A stretch of DNA of 64,000 nt from an uncultured Clostridia bacterium (GCA_934771475.1 CAKVMD010000005.1:1-64000); one strand, 5' to 3'; shown: positions 1 to 10,190, counted from the stretch's first letter. Program-made: numbers and translations. The notes: a model not told the origin generated them from the sequence alone.

Positions 1-774
1 GTTGACAAAACAAAGATACAAACCCTTCTTGATGGCAAGTATGACTCAAATGATGCAATTATCTCCTTGCACGCTGGTGCTGGTGGAACGGAAGCGCAGG
101 ACTGGACTGAAATGCTTTACCGAATGTATTGTATGTACAGCGAAAAGGTAGGGTTCAAAGTTAAAGTACTCGATGTGCTAAATGGTGATGAAGCGGGACT
201 TAAAGGCATTACTTTTGAGGTTGATGGCGATAATGCTTACGGATTTTTAAAAGCAGAAAAGGGAGTCCATAGACTTGTTCGTATCTCACCTTTTGACTCC
301 AATGCAAGGCGCCATACTTCTTTTGCCAGCGTTGAAGTTATGCCAAAACTTGACGAGAAACCTAACATTGAAATTAGACCAGAAGATTTAAAAATTGACA
401 CATACCATGCCAGCGGGGCGGGTGGTCAACATATTAACAAAACCGAATCGGCAGTGAGAATTACGCATATCCCAACAGGGTTTATAGTTGCTTGTCAAAC
501 GGAGCGTAGCCAAACCCAAAACAAGGAAACCGCAATGAGTATGCTGTATTCAAAACTTGTTGAGAAGGAAGAGCGTGAGGAAATGGAAAAACTTGCATCT
601 ATTCGAGGCGAGGTTAAAAAGATAGAATGGGGAAGCCAAATTCGCAGTTATGTTTTCTGTCCTTATACTCTTGTAAAGGACCATAGAACTGGCTATGAAG
701 ATAGCAACATCCAATCTGTTATGGATGGCAATATTCAAGAATTTATCAATGAATATCTTAAAAAATCACATTAA
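1..774 (+). CDS. prfB: Peptide chain release factor 2 (5' truncated by window edge)
   Basis: RF2 ends translation at UAA and UGA stop codons by triggering peptidyl-tRNA hydrolysis on the ribosome. The frame is open from base 1, so 257 C-terminal residues of a protein usually near 365 residues are visible. The stop-codon recognition tripeptide SPF is encoded at 286-294, which marks RF2 rather than RF1. The catalytic GGQ is at 421-429 within [19 protein letters not shown]. The start and any programmed frameshift site, common in prfB near codon 25, lie outside the window. A strong hairpin terminator follows. Confidence 0.96.
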   Translation, partial: VDKTKIQTLLDGKYDSNDAIISLHAGAGGTEAQDWTEMLYRMYCMYSEKVGFKVKVLDVLNGDEAGLKGITFEVDGDNAYGFLKAEKGVHRLVRISPFDSNARRHTSFASVEVMPKLDEKPNIEIRPEDLKIDTYHASGAGGQHINKTESAVRITHIPTGFIVACQTERSQTQNKETAMSMLYSKLVEKEEREEMEKLASIRGEVKKIEWGSQIRSYVFCPYTLVKDHRTGYEDSNIQSVMDGNIQEFINEYLKKSH

Positions 775-833
775 ACATTGAAAAATTAAGCTTTTTATGC
801 AAATTTGCTCATATAAACAATAAAATATCATTT

Positions 834-870
834 AAAAAATCATTTTCATAAAGCCTGAAAATGATTTTTT
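834..870 (+). terminator. Intrinsic terminator after prfB
   Basis: A perfect 15-bp stem (834-848 with 856-870) encloses a 7-base loop and ends in a run of T. It separates prfB from the tsaD promoter. Confidence 0.85.
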
Positions 871-897
871 ACTTTATGACAATGAGAGCATAAACGA

Positions 898-932
898 TTG
901 AAAAAAATAAAAGGTTGTGGTATAATAAGCAC
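898..932 (+). promoter_or_regulatory. tsaD promoter, extended -10, probably giving a leaderless mRNA
   Basis: TTGAAA (898-903), a 17-base spacer and TATAAT (921-926) preceded by TGG form a near-ideal housekeeping promoter. The -10 box ends only six bases before the ATG at 933, so the expected transcription start is the start codon itself. Confidence 0.8.
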
Positions 933-1994
933 ATGAACTATCAACAGAGAATGAAAGAAAAATTTTTGGCACTTAGGGACAAAAAAGATGTCCTTATTTT
1001 GTCAATCGAGTCATCATGTGATGAAACAAGTGTAGCAATAGTAAAAAATGGTCGCGAAGTACTTGCCAATATTATAACCACACAAATCCCTATTCATAGG
1101 CGCTTTGGAGGGGTTGTCCCAGAGGTTGCCTCTCGAAATCATATACTTGCAATATCAAATATATTTGAAGAAGCTCTTGAAAAAGCAAGCCTAAAAAAAG
1201 AAGATATTGACGCGATTGCAGTAACTTATGGCGCTGGGCTAATAGGTGCTTTGCTGGTCGGAGTAAACTTTGCCAAAGGGCTTGCATACAGCCTTGATAA
1301 ACCACTGATTGCGGTTAGCCATGTGCATGGACATATAAGCGCAAACTATATTTCACACCCAGAGTTAGAGCCTCCATTTGTTTGCCTCATGATAAGCGGT
1401 GGGCATAGCGCTCTTTTAAATGTGGAAAACTATAACAAATTCACGTTTTTAGGCTCGACAGTTGATGATGCGGTGGGCGAGGCTTTTGATAAAGTTGCGC
1501 GGGTTTTAGATTTGCCATATCCTGGTGGCCCAGAAATTGATAAACTTGCGAAAGAAGGCAAAAAGAAGTACAATTTCACTGTTTCTAAAAGCTTAAATAA
1601 CACTCTTAATTTTTCATTTAGTGGTATTAAAACGGAAGTGGTAAACCTTGTTCACAATGCTCACCAAAAGGGTGAAGAGATTGCTCGTGCGGATGTGGCT
1701 TGCTCTTTCCAAGAGGCTGTAACAGATGAACTTGTAACGAAATCTCTTCGTGCGTGCAGACAGAGTGGCATTAAAAAACTTGTTGTTGCAGGCGGGGTGG
1801 GAGCAAACTCATGCCTCCGCGCAAAACTTGACAAAATGGCAAAAGAGAATGATATAAAGTGTTATTATCCCGTTCTTACCTATTGCACTGATAACGCTGC
1901 CATGATAGGCTCAATGGCTTACTACATGATGAAAGAGGGGCTTGGACTTGCCGACTTAGACCTTACAGCGAAGCCAAATGTAGAGTTAAAGTAG
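933..1994 (+). CDS. tsaD: tRNA N6-adenosine threonylcarbamoyltransferase TsaD
   Basis: TsaD transfers threonylcarbamoyl from threonylcarbamoyl-AMP to A37 of ANN-decoding tRNAs. It works with TsaB and TsaE, which are not in this window. The 353-residue ASKHA-fold protein shows LSIESSCDETSVAIV near residue 24, the metal-binding histidines in VSHVHGHISANY and the C-terminal nucleotide motif VVAGGVGANSCLR. ATG 933 was chosen because the upstream TTG at 915 overlaps the promoter region. There is no Shine-Dalgarno before ATG 933. About 20 residues precede the usual family start, so a later non-ATG start remains possible. Confidence 0.95.
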   Translation: MNYQQRMKEKFLALRDKKDVLILSIESSCDETSVAIVKNGREVLANIITTQIPIHRRFGGVVPEVASRNHILAISNIFEEALEKASLKKEDIDAIAVTYGAGLIGALLVGVNFAKGLAYSLDKPLIAVSHVHGHISANYISHPELEPPFVCLMISGGHSALLNVENYNKFTFLGSTVDDAVGEAFDKVARVLDLPYPGGPEIDKLAKEGKKKYNFTVSKSLNNTLNFSFSGIKTEVVNLVHNAHQKGEEIARADVACSFQEAVTDELVTKSLRACRQSGIKKLVVAGGVGANSCLRAKLDKMAKENDIKCYYPVLTYCTDNAAMIGSMAYYMMKEGLGLADLDLTAKPNVELK

Positions 1995-2115
1995 CCTAAG
2001 AAAAAGTTAAAACTTTCTAAATATTATAAAAATGACAAAAAAATTGATTAAAATTTGAAAAAATGAGTAAATTTATTGGTTTTTAAGATTTTAATTTAAA
2101 ATAAGTGAGGAAAAT

Positions 2116-3309
2116 ATGGAACTTCTTGCTCCTGCTGGAAATTTTGATAAACTCGTAACTGCGGTGCACTTTGGTGCGGACGCAGTCTATTTTGCTGGAA
2201 AAAGATTTGGGCTTCGTGCATTTGCTGGAAACTTTGACGATGATGAAATTTTTAAAGCAATGGATTACCTTCATGCTCATGGGCGCAAAGGCTATGTAAC
2301 GGTGAATATTGTCGCAAAAGAAAGCGATTTTGATGATGTAGACTCTTATCTTCAACTTTTGCAAGACGCGAAGGTGGATGCATTAATCGTAAGTGATTTA
2401 GGGCTTATTTCATATATTCGAGAAAAGTTTCCGCTTCTTAATATCCATGTTTCAACCCAAGCAAACATTAACAACTCACATACTGCAAAAGTGTATGCCT
2501 CTCTTGGTGTAACAAGACTTGTGCTTGCCAGAGAGATGAGTCTTGATGAAATAAAAGCCTTGCATGAAAAAGTCCCTAATCTTGAACTTGAAGCATTTGT
2601 TCATGGGGCAATGTGCATTTCTTATTCTGGGAGATGCTTGCTTTCAAACTACCTTACGGGAAGAGATTCCAACCGCGGAGCGTGTGTACAAGCGTGCAGA
2701 TGGAAATATTATATCCGTGAAGAAAGTCGTAACGATGAAATGCCGATTGAAGAGGATGAGAGGGGAACATACATTTTAAATTCGAAAGATATGTGTTTAA
2801 TTGATTACCTTGACCGCTTTAAAGAGGCGGGCGTGGACAGTTTGAAAATCGAGGGACGCATGAAGAGCGATTATTATGTTGCGTCAGTCGTCAACGCTTA
2901 TCGTAGAGCGCTGGACGGATATACTAACTATGATGTGCTCCATGCCGAACTTGAAAAGACCAGTCATAGACGCTATACAACAGGGTTCTATATGGGGGCA
3001 GAGGATAAAGAGTACCTGCAAGACTCTATGCCAATACAAACTTATGTGTTTATTGCGAAAGTTGTTGAAGATGCAAAAGACGGGAAGTGCAAAGTTGAAA
3101 TGAGGAACCGCTTTAAGGTGGGAGACAGCCTTGAAATTTTGTCGGCAGACGAAAACTTTTTGAAGACGATTAAAATCGAAAAAATCATCAATTCACTAGG
3201 GCAAGAAATTGATGATGCTAAGCGCGTTCAAGAAATAGTAACCATAAACTGCCCATATTCATTAAAGGCAGGCGACATTCTCCGCGTGGAAAAAGATAGC
3301 ACAAAATAG
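2116..3309 (+). CDS. Peptidase U32 family protein, probably tRNA uridine 5-hydroxylation (TrhP-like)
   Basis: This 397-residue protein begins MELLAPAGNFDKL and contains the family hallmarks HGAMCISYSGRCLLSNY and GRDSNRGACVQACRWKY, whose cysteines are typical of U32 proteins. Characterised bacterial relatives (E. coli TrhP/YegQ, B. subtilis TrhP1/TrhP2) make 5-hydroxyuridine at tRNA position 34 from prephenate, so a tRNA-modification role is more likely than proteolysis. That role is inferred from family, not seen. The start is supported by GTGAGG eight bases upstream. The gene stands alone and is followed by a terminator. Confidence 0.9.
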   Translation: MELLAPAGNFDKLVTAVHFGADAVYFAGKRFGLRAFAGNFDDDEIFKAMDYLHAHGRKGYVTVNIVAKESDFDDVDSYLQLLQDAKVDALIVSDLGLISYIREKFPLLNIHVSTQANINNSHTAKVYASLGVTRLVLAREMSLDEIKALHEKVPNLELEAFVHGAMCISYSGRCLLSNYLTGRDSNRGACVQACRWKYYIREESRNDEMPIEEDERGTYILNSKDMCLIDYLDRFKEAGVDSLKIEGRMKSDYYVASVVNAYRRALDGYTNYDVLHAELEKTSHRRYTTGFYMGAEDKEYLQDSMPIQTYVFIAKVVEDAKDGKCKVEMRNRFKVGDSLEILSADENFLKTIKIEKIINSLGQEIDDAKRVQEIVTINCPYSLKAGDILRVEKDSTK

Positions 3310-3356
3310 GGCTTGGACTTATTAAACTTGTATCTTTATATACTACAATATATTTG

Positions 3357-3391
3357 AAAAACCTGTTAATCTCATTGATTAACAGGTTTTT
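3357..3391. terminator. Bidirectional intrinsic terminator between U32 gene and ankyrin gene
   Basis: The 15-bp stem AAAAACCTGTTAATC (3357-3371) pairs with 3377-3391 around a short loop. It is flanked by A and T runs, so it can serve both convergent genes. Confidence 0.88.
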
Positions 3392-3423
3392 CTTTTTAGA
3401 CTGTCTAAATTATTCTCTTTAAG

Positions 3424-4554
3424 TTATTCCCTTTCAAATTCGTCATCGTCAGGCTCATCATCGCTAGACTCATCACCATCGGCTTCGCCATTTCCCGACT
3501 CATCATCACCAGTTTGTGGGGTGGTGTACTTGCGGAGTAACTCCCAAATATCATTTCCGCCATATTTCAAAGCGTTTGCACCAGAATGGTCTTTAATTTT
3601 TACCTCTGCACCAAGTTCTATGAGAGCCTTGCAAGTTTCGGCGTTCCCGCGTATTGCTGCCCAAATAAGTGGAGTGTCTCCGGCTCTATCAAATGCGTTG
3701 ACATTTGCTCCGTTTTCAATTAAAAGTCTACAAACATCAGTCTTATCTAGCTGTGCGGCAACCATTAATGGAGTCCTGCCATATTCGTCTTGGGCGTTGA
3801 CCTCAGCGCCATTTTTGATTAAGAATTTGCAGACCTCTAAGTTGTCCGCGTCTTCTCGCATAATTGCCCACACCAATTCATTTCCTTCGTAATTGGAAAT
3901 GTTGATTTTGGCTCCATTATCAATAAGTAAACGACAAATATCTAAGTTGCCTTTTCTTGCTGCCATCATTAATGCTGTATAACTTGCCCCGCCCATAGCG
4001 TTTGGGTCAGCCCCGTTTTCGATCAAAAGTTTGCAAACCGATGTGTAACCACTTGCGGAGGCTTCAACTAAAAGGGTTGACCATACATTTTTAGCGTTTA
4101 TGTCGCCTCCATTTTCAATAAACTTTTTGACTTTTGCAAAAGAGTCTGGTTCACCAAGAAGAGCGCAAACTTCTTTATGTGAATTGCCACTACTCTTTAC
4201 TGACACAGCAAGGTCAAACGCGGTGTCCCCAAAACTATTTGTGGCGCTTATGTCAGCCCCATTATCAATAAGTAAACGACAAATTTCTAGGTTGCCCTCG
4301 CCTGCGGCTTTCATTAGAGCAGTGTAGTCTGCTATACCCTTAGCATTTACATCAGCGCCATTTTCTAATAGAAATTTGCAAATATCAAGTTGATTGTTTC
4401 TCGACGCACACATTAAAGGGGTTTCGCCTATTATACCATAAACTGTGTCAATGCCATTGCCAATGCGAAGTGTAAGTTTTTTCGCTTTTGATAAGTTACC
4501 CTTTTCACACGCTTCAATCAGTTTTTTGTTTAATTTTTCAATGTTAATTTTCAT
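3424..4554 (-). CDS. Ankyrin-repeat protein
   Basis: The protein has 376 residues and is built almost wholly of about ten ankyrin repeats. Typical units read TPLMVAAQLDKTDVCRLLIE followed by NGANVNA. It ends in a strongly acidic tail (residues about 350-376, many D and E). Ankyrin solenoids bind protein partners; no catalytic domain, signal peptide or membrane segment is visible, so the target is unknown and the protein is probably cytosolic. The start at 4554 is set by AAGGAGAAACA just upstream; further upstream codons in frame overlap the promoter. A degraded relative lies just upstream at 4845-5015. Confidence 0.93.
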   Translation of the reverse strand: MKINIEKLNKKLIEACEKGNLSKAKKLTLRIGNGIDTVYGIIGETPLMCASRNNQLDICKFLLENGADVNAKGIADYTALMKAAGEGNLEICRLLIDNGADISATNSFGDTAFDLAVSVKSSGNSHKEVCALLGEPDSFAKVKKFIENGGDINAKNVWSTLLVEASASGYTSVCKLLIENGADPNAMGGASYTALMMAARKGNLDICRLLIDNGAKINISNYEGNELVWAIMREDADNLEVCKFLIKNGAEVNAQDEYGRTPLMVAAQLDKTDVCRLLIENGANVNAFDRAGDTPLIWAAIRGNAETCKALIELGAEVKIKDHSGANALKYGGNDIWELLRKYTTPQTGDDESGNGEADGDESSDDEPDDDEFERE

Positions 4555-4602
4555 TGTTTCTCCTTTTGCCTTGTGCGGGACTACAAATTTTTTTTCATAA
4601 AA

Positions 4603-4631
4603 AGTATAGTGTAAGAGTGGACTTATGTCAA
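4603..4631 (-). promoter_or_regulatory. Promoter of the ankyrin gene
   Basis: On the minus strand TTGACA (4626-4631) is followed after 17 bases by TATACT (4603-4608). It lies about 50 bases upstream of the start codon. Confidence 0.8.
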
Positions 4632-4844
4632 GAAAGAATTTCAAATCTTTACTTGAATAGCGGACAAGTATAGGCAATGGACTGTGCGAGGTGGGTTGTA
4701 TGTTTAAAAGGGGGCAAGTCAGATAAGCAAAACAAAAAAAGGATATCAAACGATATGCTTTTTATCTCGCAAAACGCAATATGAAATAAACTTTATCTTT
4801 CTGGTTCGTCATTTTTAAGGTCGGTCTCAAAAAGTGCGCCATTT

Positions 4845-5015
4845 TCAGATTTTGCGCCACAGGCGGACAAGTATGCGGGCAATCTCATTTTGCTTATATT
4901 CTTTTGCGATGTCCAAGGCGCTCTTCCTTTCGTTATTTTATCATTAACATCAGCACTTTCTTTAAGCGCCCGAATTACTGAAATATTTTCTAGTTTTGAC
5001 GAGTGAACAATTAAT
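4845..5015 (-). pseudogene. Frameshifted ankyrin-repeat remnant
   Basis: On the minus strand one frame reads IKSLIVHSSKLENISVIRAL then KESADVNDKITKGR, and the next frame continues ALDIAKEYKQNEIARILVRL to a stop at 4845. Joined, these make the end of one ankyrin repeat and a last repeat, with a one-base shift near 4920-4930. No start codon or ribosome-binding site is present. It is probably the decayed 3' end of a duplicate of the neighbouring ankyrin gene. Bases 5016-5110 beyond it are AT-rich with nothing recognisable. Confidence 0.65.
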
Positions 5016-5111
5016 GATTTGATAATTAATTATATTATTATATTTAAATAACAAGCAAAAGAACAAAACTCAAAATTCGACAAAAAAATTTTAAAAATTT
5101 TGCAGTTTTTG

Positions 5112-5140
5112 TTGACTATTTTGTTTTTATTGCGTATAAT
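5112..5140 (+). promoter_or_regulatory. Promoter of the hrcA operon
   Basis: TTGACT (5112-5117), a 17-base spacer and TATAAT (5135-5140) give a strong sigma-A promoter. It sits directly upstream of the CIRCE element. Confidence 0.88.
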
Positions 5141-5144
5141 ATTG

Positions 5145-5171
5145 CTAGCACTTGAAAGACGAGAGTGCTAA
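5145..5171 (+). promoter_or_regulatory. CIRCE operator (HrcA binding site)
   Basis: CTAGCACTT-N9-GAGTGCTAA matches the consensus TTAGCACTC-N9-GAGTGCTAA. The right arm is perfect and the left arm has two mismatches. It overlaps the expected transcription start, which is the usual place for HrcA repression of chaperone operons. Confidence 0.93.
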
Positions 5172-5194
5172 CAAAGTCGAAAAAGAGGTTGTTT

Positions 5195-6190
5195 ATGGTT
5201 TTAAACGAACGAAGAAAGCAAATCTTAACTATGGCAGTTGAAGAGTACATTCGAGATTGCTCACCGATTACGAGTGGCGGTATCAAAGATGTTGCATCGC
5301 TTAACTGCTCAACTGCGACTCTGCGAAACGAACTTTCCACATTAGAGGCTATGGGATTTTTAAAACAACTCCATACTTCTGGGGGGAGAATTCCAACAGT
5401 GCAAGGTTATAGATATTATGTTGAGAACCTTTTGTCAAGCGCGCAAGCGTCAAACAAGGAACTTGAAGATGTGAAAAAGGTTATATCATCAAGAACATCA
5501 TCTCTAACAGATATTGTAACAGGTATTGCAAGGATTGTTTCAAAAGCAACAAACTACCCAACCGCTATTATGGTCAGCGGGGTGGAACATTTAGTTTTAA
5601 GCGAATTTAAAATTATTCCACTTCTCGATGAGAAAATAATGGTGCTTATTGGGACGATGTCGGGCTACATTAATCAAACTATTGAGGTTAAGGCCACAGC
5701 AAAGGATTGCGAGGATGCGTCAAATTATTTAACTAAACATTTTCGTGGCGAAACGATTGGATATATGATTGAAAATATAAACCAATTTGAAAAAGGCATG
5801 AAAAGCGAGATTAAATCTTTTGAAGGGGTTGTAAATTCGCTTATCGAGGGACTTAAAAACTTAAACAAACAAAAGTATTTAGATGTCAGACGAGAGGGAA
5901 GTGGTAAGATTCTATCATCCAGCGACAAAGAGAGTGCTCAAAAAGTACTTGATGTGCTTGATGATGAAAAAGAACTTTCGTCAATCTTGGAGGTTAAAGG
6001 CGAAGATATAGAAGTTACGGTTGCGGACGAAGACAACGCAAAGTGCAGTGTGGTTAAAGCACCAATTTGCGTCAACGGAAAGCAACTTGCTTCAATCGGT
6101 GTTATAGGACCTCAACGAATGGATTATGCGGGGATTGCGTCAGCGCTCAAAGTGGTGATAGACAATCTTCGAGAAATAAAAGGAGAGTAA
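5195..6190 (+). CDS. hrcA: Heat-inducible transcription repressor HrcA
   Basis: HrcA binds CIRCE and represses the chaperone operon; in other Bacillota its activity depends on GroEL. The 331-residue protein has an N-terminal winged helix, with SCSTATLRNELSTLEAMG-like recognition residues (here LNCSTATLRNELSTLEAMGF) and TSGGRIPTVQGYRYYVE, followed by the GAF-like and C-terminal regulatory region. ATG 5195 is preferred over an upstream GTG at 5165 because GAGG at 5185-5188 lies at proper distance and the GTG is inside CIRCE. The stop codon abuts the grpE start. Confidence 0.96.
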   Translation: MVLNERRKQILTMAVEEYIRDCSPITSGGIKDVASLNCSTATLRNELSTLEAMGFLKQLHTSGGRIPTVQGYRYYVENLLSSAQASNKELEDVKKVISSRTSSLTDIVTGIARIVSKATNYPTAIMVSGVEHLVLSEFKIIPLLDEKIMVLIGTMSGYINQTIEVKATAKDCEDASNYLTKHFRGETIGYMIENINQFEKGMKSEIKSFEGVVNSLIEGLKNLNKQKYLDVRREGSGKILSSSDKESAQKVLDVLDDEKELSSILEVKGEDIEVTVADEDNAKCSVVKAPICVNGKQLASIGVIGPQRMDYAGIASALKVVIDNLREIKGE

Positions 6191-6916
6191 ATGAAGGAAA
6201 AGGACAAAGAGAAAGAGTATAATTGTCATTGCAGTGAACATGGCGAGGGCGAAAAGTGCTCTTGTGGCGAAAATTGCACATGTGGCGATAACTGCACATG
6301 TGGGGACGATTGCCACTGCCACGATGCAAATAAAAGCGGTGAAAATTGCACTTGCGAAGATGGTTGCACTTGTGAAGACGAATGTGAGTGCGGTGATGAT
6401 TGCGAATGCAACGGAAACTGCAAATGCGCGTCAAACGATGAAAATGAGTGCGATGACAAGCCAGATAATTGCAACTGCGTTACAGATGAAAAGGTTTTGG
6501 CTGACCAATATCTAAACCTTGCAAGACGCGTTCAAGCAGATTTTGAAAATTTTAGGCGTCATGCGATTGAAGATATAAAGAATGCCAAAATTGACGGTCA
6601 AAGGTCAGTTATCGAAGTGTTTTTGCCTTGCCTTGATACTTTCAAAGAGGCAAAAAAATCAATTAATGATGAAGCGGTTTTAAAGGGTGTCGAAATGATT
6701 GAAAACAAGATTTTAGACGCACTTAAAAAACTTAAAGTTGAAAAAATCCCTTCTGTTGGAGAGATTTACAACCCTCATCTTCATGAAGCCATGATGGCAA
6801 TGAAAGATGAAACAAAAGAAAACAATATCATCTTAAACGAATATCAAGCCGGATATACGTTTGAAGGAAAAGTAATAAGACATTCAAAAGTTGTTGTCAA
6901 TAAAAAGGAGGATTAA
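6191..6916 (+). CDS. grpE: Nucleotide exchange factor GrpE with a Cys-rich, metallothionein-like N-terminal extension
   Basis: GrpE releases ADP from DnaK. Residues about 98-241 are a normal GrpE: the coiled-coil segment [20 protein letters not shown], then [19 protein letters not shown] and the C-terminal beta domain ending [15 protein letters not shown]. Residues 10-97 are unusual. They hold 23 cysteines, 22 of them in eleven CxC pairs, spaced mostly every six residues as CTCGDN-type units, with acidic and glycine residues between and a few histidines. This looks like a metal-binding tail, which ordinary GrpE lacks; its N-terminus is usually acidic and disordered. The ribosome-binding site AGGAGAG lies in the end of hrcA. 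The metal-binding role is inference. Confidence 0.95.
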   Translation: MKEKDKEKEYNCHCSEHGEGEKCSCGENCTCGDNCTCGDDCHCHDANKSGENCTCEDGCTCEDECECGDDCECNGNCKCASNDENECDDKPDNCNCVTDEKVLADQYLNLARRVQADFENFRRHAIEDIKNAKIDGQRSVIEVFLPCLDTFKEAKKSINDEAVLKGVEMIENKILDALKKLKVEKIPSVGEIYNPHLHEAMMAMKDETKENNIILNEYQAGYTFEGKVIRHSKVVVNKKED

Positions 6917-6920
6917 TATT

Positions 6921-8762
6921 ATGGGAAAAATTATTGGTATTGACTTAGGAACTACAAACTCTTGCGTAGCAGTTATGGAAGGTGGAAAACCAACTGTTAT
7001 CGCAAATGCGGAGGGAGACAGAACAACTCCATCAGTTGTTGCATACACCAAAGAAGGGGAAAGACTTGTTGGTAAGGTTGCAAAGCGTCAAGCAATAGTC
7101 AACGCTGAAAACACTGTTCAATCAATCAAAAGAGAGATGGGAACAAACTACAAAGTTACTTTAAATGGTAAAGAATACACTCCACAAGAGATTTCAGCAA
7201 TGATTCTTTCAAAACTCAAACAAGACGCTGAAAGTTATCTTGGGGGAGCAGTAACTCAGGCTGTTATCACTGTTCCTGCATACTTTAACGATGCACAGCG
7301 TCAAGCAACAAAAGATGCGGGCAAAATTGCAGGTCTTGAAGTTTTGAGAATTATCAACGAGCCAACTGCTGCCGCTCTTGCTTATGGTCTTGATAAAGGC
7401 GAAAATGCTAACCAAAAGATTTTAGTTTATGACCTTGGTGGCGGTACATTTGATGTTTCTATTCTTGAAATAGGTGATGGCGTTTTTGAGGTTCTCTCAA
7501 CAAATGGTAACACTCGTCTTGGCGGTGATGACTTTGATAATAGAATTATCGACCTTTTGGTTGAAGAATTTAAGAGAACTAACAACATCGACTTAACAAG
7601 TGATAAACTTGCTATGCAAAGACTTAAAGAGGCCGCTGAAAAGGCAAAGATTGACCTTTCTGCAACTCCAAAAACGACCATTTCTCTTCCATTCATTTCT
7701 GCTGATGCAACTGGCCCAAAACACATGGAATATGAACTTACTCGTGCAAAATTTGACGATATTACAAGCGACCTTGTTAAAGAGACGATTGACTGCACAA
7801 TAAGAGCGCTTGCCGATGCAAAACTTGACAAAAATCAAATAGACAAAGTCGTTTTAGTCGGTGGTTCTACAAGAATTCCTGCTGTTCAAGAAGCAGTTAA
7901 ATCATTCACTGGAAAGGAGCCTTACAAGGGCGTTAACCCAGACGAATGCGTTGCTGTTGGTGCAGCAATTCAAGCGGGCGTCCTTGGCGGAGAAGTAAAA
8001 GATGTCCTTCTTCTTGATGTAACTCCACTTTCACTTGGTATTGAAACTTTGGGCGGAGTATTTACAAAACTTATCGAAAGAAATACAACAATCCCAACAA
8101 GAAAATCACAAGTTTTCTCTACCGCTGTTGATAATCAACCTGGCGTTGATATTCATGTTCTTCAAGGTGAAAGAGAGTTTGCAAATCAAAACAAAACTCT
8201 TGGAAGATTTCAATTAAGCGACATTCCACCAGCACCAAGAGGAGTTCCTCAAATCGAAGTAACATTTGATATTGATGCAAATGGTATCGTTAAAGTTTCG
8301 GCAAAAGACCTTGGAACAAATAAGGAACAAAACATTACTATCACTGCTTCTTCAAATCTTAAAGAAGAGGATATTGAAAAAGCAATTAAGGAAGCCGAAG
8401 CACACGCAGAGGAAGATAAAAAGCGTAAGGAACTTGTTGAAACTAAAAACCAAGCCGATAACATGGTTTATGGACTTGAAAAAATGCTTAAAGAAAATGG
8501 CGACAAACTTGCAGAAGAAGATAAGAAAAAACTTCAAGACGCCATTGAAAAAGCGAAGAAAGAGCTTGAAAGTGATGATATTGAAGTTATCAAAAAGGCA
8601 CTTGACGAACTCACAAATGTTTCAAATGGCATAGTTTCAAAGATGTATCAATCAGCAAACCCAAATGGTGGGGCTAATCCTAATGGTGGAGCAAACCCAA
8701 ACGGCGGAACTGACGGAAACAATGGTTCAAACGGAAGCGACCCAGAAGTTGTAGTTGACTAA
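6921..8762 (+). CDS. dnaK: Chaperone DnaK (Hsp70)
   Basis: DnaK is the ATP-driven Hsp70 that works with the DnaJ and GrpE encoded beside it. The 613-residue protein has the ATPase motifs [18 protein letters not shown] at the N-terminus, [17 protein letters not shown], and [14 protein letters not shown]. The substrate-binding domain begins near residue 385 ([20 protein letters not shown]). The C-terminal tail carries three tandem NPNGG(A/T) units before ending PEVVVD, a glycine-rich linker ahead of a short acidic end like the EEVD-type tail of other DnaKs. AAAGGAGGAT lies eight bases before ATG 6921. Confidence 0.98.
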   Translation: MGKIIGIDLGTTNSCVAVMEGGKPTVIANAEGDRTTPSVVAYTKEGERLVGKVAKRQAIVNAENTVQSIKREMGTNYKVTLNGKEYTPQEISAMILSKLKQDAESYLGGAVTQAVITVPAYFNDAQRQATKDAGKIAGLEVLRIINEPTAAALAYGLDKGENANQKILVYDLGGGTFDVSILEIGDGVFEVLSTNGNTRLGGDDFDNRIIDLLVEEFKRTNNIDLTSDKLAMQRLKEAAEKAKIDLSATPKTTISLPFISADATGPKHMEYELTRAKFDDITSDLVKETIDCTIRALADAKLDKNQIDKVVLVGGSTRIPAVQEAVKSFTGKEPYKGVNPDECVAVGAAIQAGVLGGEVKDVLLLDVTPLSLGIETLGGVFTKLIERNTTIPTRKSQVFSTAVDNQPGVDIHVLQGEREFANQNKTLGRFQLSDIPPAPRGVPQIEVTFDIDANGIVKVSAKDLGTNKEQNITITASSNLKEEDIEKAIKEAEAHAEEDKKRKELVETKNQADNMVYGLEKMLKENGDKLAEEDKKKLQDAIEKAKKELESDDIEVIKKALDELTNVSNGIVSKMYQSANPNGGANPNGGANPNGGTDGNNGSNGSDPEVVVD

Positions 8763-8940
8763 TTACAAATTCTAGGTAAAAAAGTGAGAAAAGGGCAATG
8801 GCGAAAAGCCTTGGGAGGCGAAAGATAAGCGGGTTAAACCAAAATTTTTCCTCCCAAAACCCTTCCTCCATGTTTTCAAAATTAAATAAAATGACTTTTA
8901 GGGGGCTTTCACCCCCTTAAAGTCGTAATAAAGGATAAGT
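8763..8940 (+). other. dnaK-dnaJ spacer with two hairpins
   Basis: TTGGGAGG and CCTCCCAA form an outer pairing in the first half. A 13-bp stem with one mismatch (8893-8905 with 8912-8924) lies 16 bases before the dnaJ start. Neither is followed by a T run, so they are more likely mRNA processing or stability elements than terminators. They could lower dnaJ expression relative to dnaK. Confidence 0.5.
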
Positions 8941-10074
8941 ATGGCAAGTAAAGATTATTATGAAATTCTTGGTGTAAGCAAAGATGCAAGCGAGGATGAA
9001 ATTAAATCCGCGTACCGCAGACTTGCAAAGAAGTATCACCCAGACTTGAATAAAACCGAAGAGGCTGCAAATAAGTTTAAGGAAATTAACGAAGCTTATG
9101 AGGTCCTTGGCGACAGCAAAAAGAGGGCAAATTATGACCAATTTGGCTCGGCTGACGGCAATCCTTTTGGCGCGGGCGGAGGTGCCGGCGGAGGCTTTGG
9201 AGATTTCTTTGGCGGAGGCGCAGGAGGCTTTGGTGATATTTTTGGTGATATCTTTTCTGCTTTCGGCGGAGGCGCGCGAGGAGGTTCGCGAGTTTCTCAG
9301 CAAGGCGAAGATATCAATCTTGCAATGAACCTTACATTTGAAGAAGCCTGCTTTGGGACTGAAAAGGATATATCAATCGGCAAAATTCAGCAGTGCGACT
9401 CTTGCCACGGGACTGGTGCGAAAAATGGTAGCGAATTTACCACTTGCTCGCAATGTGGTGGAAGTGGACGAGTTCGTATGCAAGAGCGTACAATTTTTGG
9501 CGTAAGCATCCGAGAAGGGGCTTGCCCAAAATGTAACGGAACTGGAAAAATCATCAAAGAAAAATGTGATGATTGTATGGGAAAAGGTTACAAGAAAGTT
9601 AATAAACAAGTTCATGTTAAATTTCCGGCAGGAATTGACAATGGGCAAACACTTCGTATGAGGGGAGAAGGCAACGCTCCAACTTCGGGAACGGGGATAA
9701 ATGGAGACCTTAATATTAAGGTAAGCGTCGGCACCCATCGCGTTCTCGTAAGAAAGGGATATGATTTAACTATGGACCTTTATGTGCCTTTCACCACAGC
9801 ACTCCTTGGCGGTAAAATTGAAATTCCAAGCCTGGAAGGAAAATATGAATTGAAAATCCCAGAGCGCACAATAAGCGGAACAGTGCTTAGAGTTAAAAAT
9901 AAGGGCGTTCAAAATCTTAATAGTAAAAATAGGGGAGACCTACTTGTTACAATTAAAGCAGAAATGCCATCATCTTTAAGTAAAGACCAAAAGACCGCTG
10001 TTGAAGCATTGGCAAATTCAATAGGTGATAGTTCTTACCCAAAATATAATGAAATCTTAAAAAAGATTAAATAA
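8941..10074 (+). CDS. dnaJ: Chaperone DnaJ (Hsp40, type A)
   Basis: DnaJ delivers clients to DnaK and stimulates its ATPase. The 377-residue protein has all type A parts: a J domain with HPD ([11 protein letters not shown], near residue 33), a long Gly/Phe-rich linker, four zinc-binding CxxCxGxG repeats ([32 protein letters not shown]) and two C-terminal substrate-binding domains. AAGG precedes the start. It is the last gene of the hrcA operon and is followed by a large terminator. Confidence 0.98.
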   Translation: MASKDYYEILGVSKDASEDEIKSAYRRLAKKYHPDLNKTEEAANKFKEINEAYEVLGDSKKRANYDQFGSADGNPFGAGGGAGGGFGDFFGGGAGGFGDIFGDIFSAFGGGARGGSRVSQQGEDINLAMNLTFEEACFGTEKDISIGKIQQCDSCHGTGAKNGSEFTTCSQCGGSGRVRMQERTIFGVSIREGACPKCNGTGKIIKEKCDDCMGKGYKKVNKQVHVKFPAGIDNGQTLRMRGEGNAPTSGTGINGDLNIKVSVGTHRVLVRKGYDLTMDLYVPFTTALLGGKIEIPSLEGKYELKIPERTISGTVLRVKNKGVQNLNSKNRGDLLVTIKAEMPSSLSKDQKTAVEALANSIGDSSYPKYNEILKKIK

Positions 10075-10190
10075 TTAAAGAAAATTTAATTAAATAGAAA
10101 ATAAAAATAAAAAAATTAAAAATTAAATAAAAAATTAAATAAAAATTCAAAAAAATAGCAAAAAAATGCTTTAAATTTGAGTTTTTTAAT

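Noticed and set aside
1995..2115. Terminator after tsaD
   Set aside because: AGAAAAAGTT/AACTTTCT is short and imperfect with no clean T run; the evidence is too weak.
6147..6515. Several long frames on both strands opposite or beside the Cys-rich part of grpE
   Set aside because: They are by-products of the repetitive codons of the CxC region; none has a ribosome-binding site or family motif.
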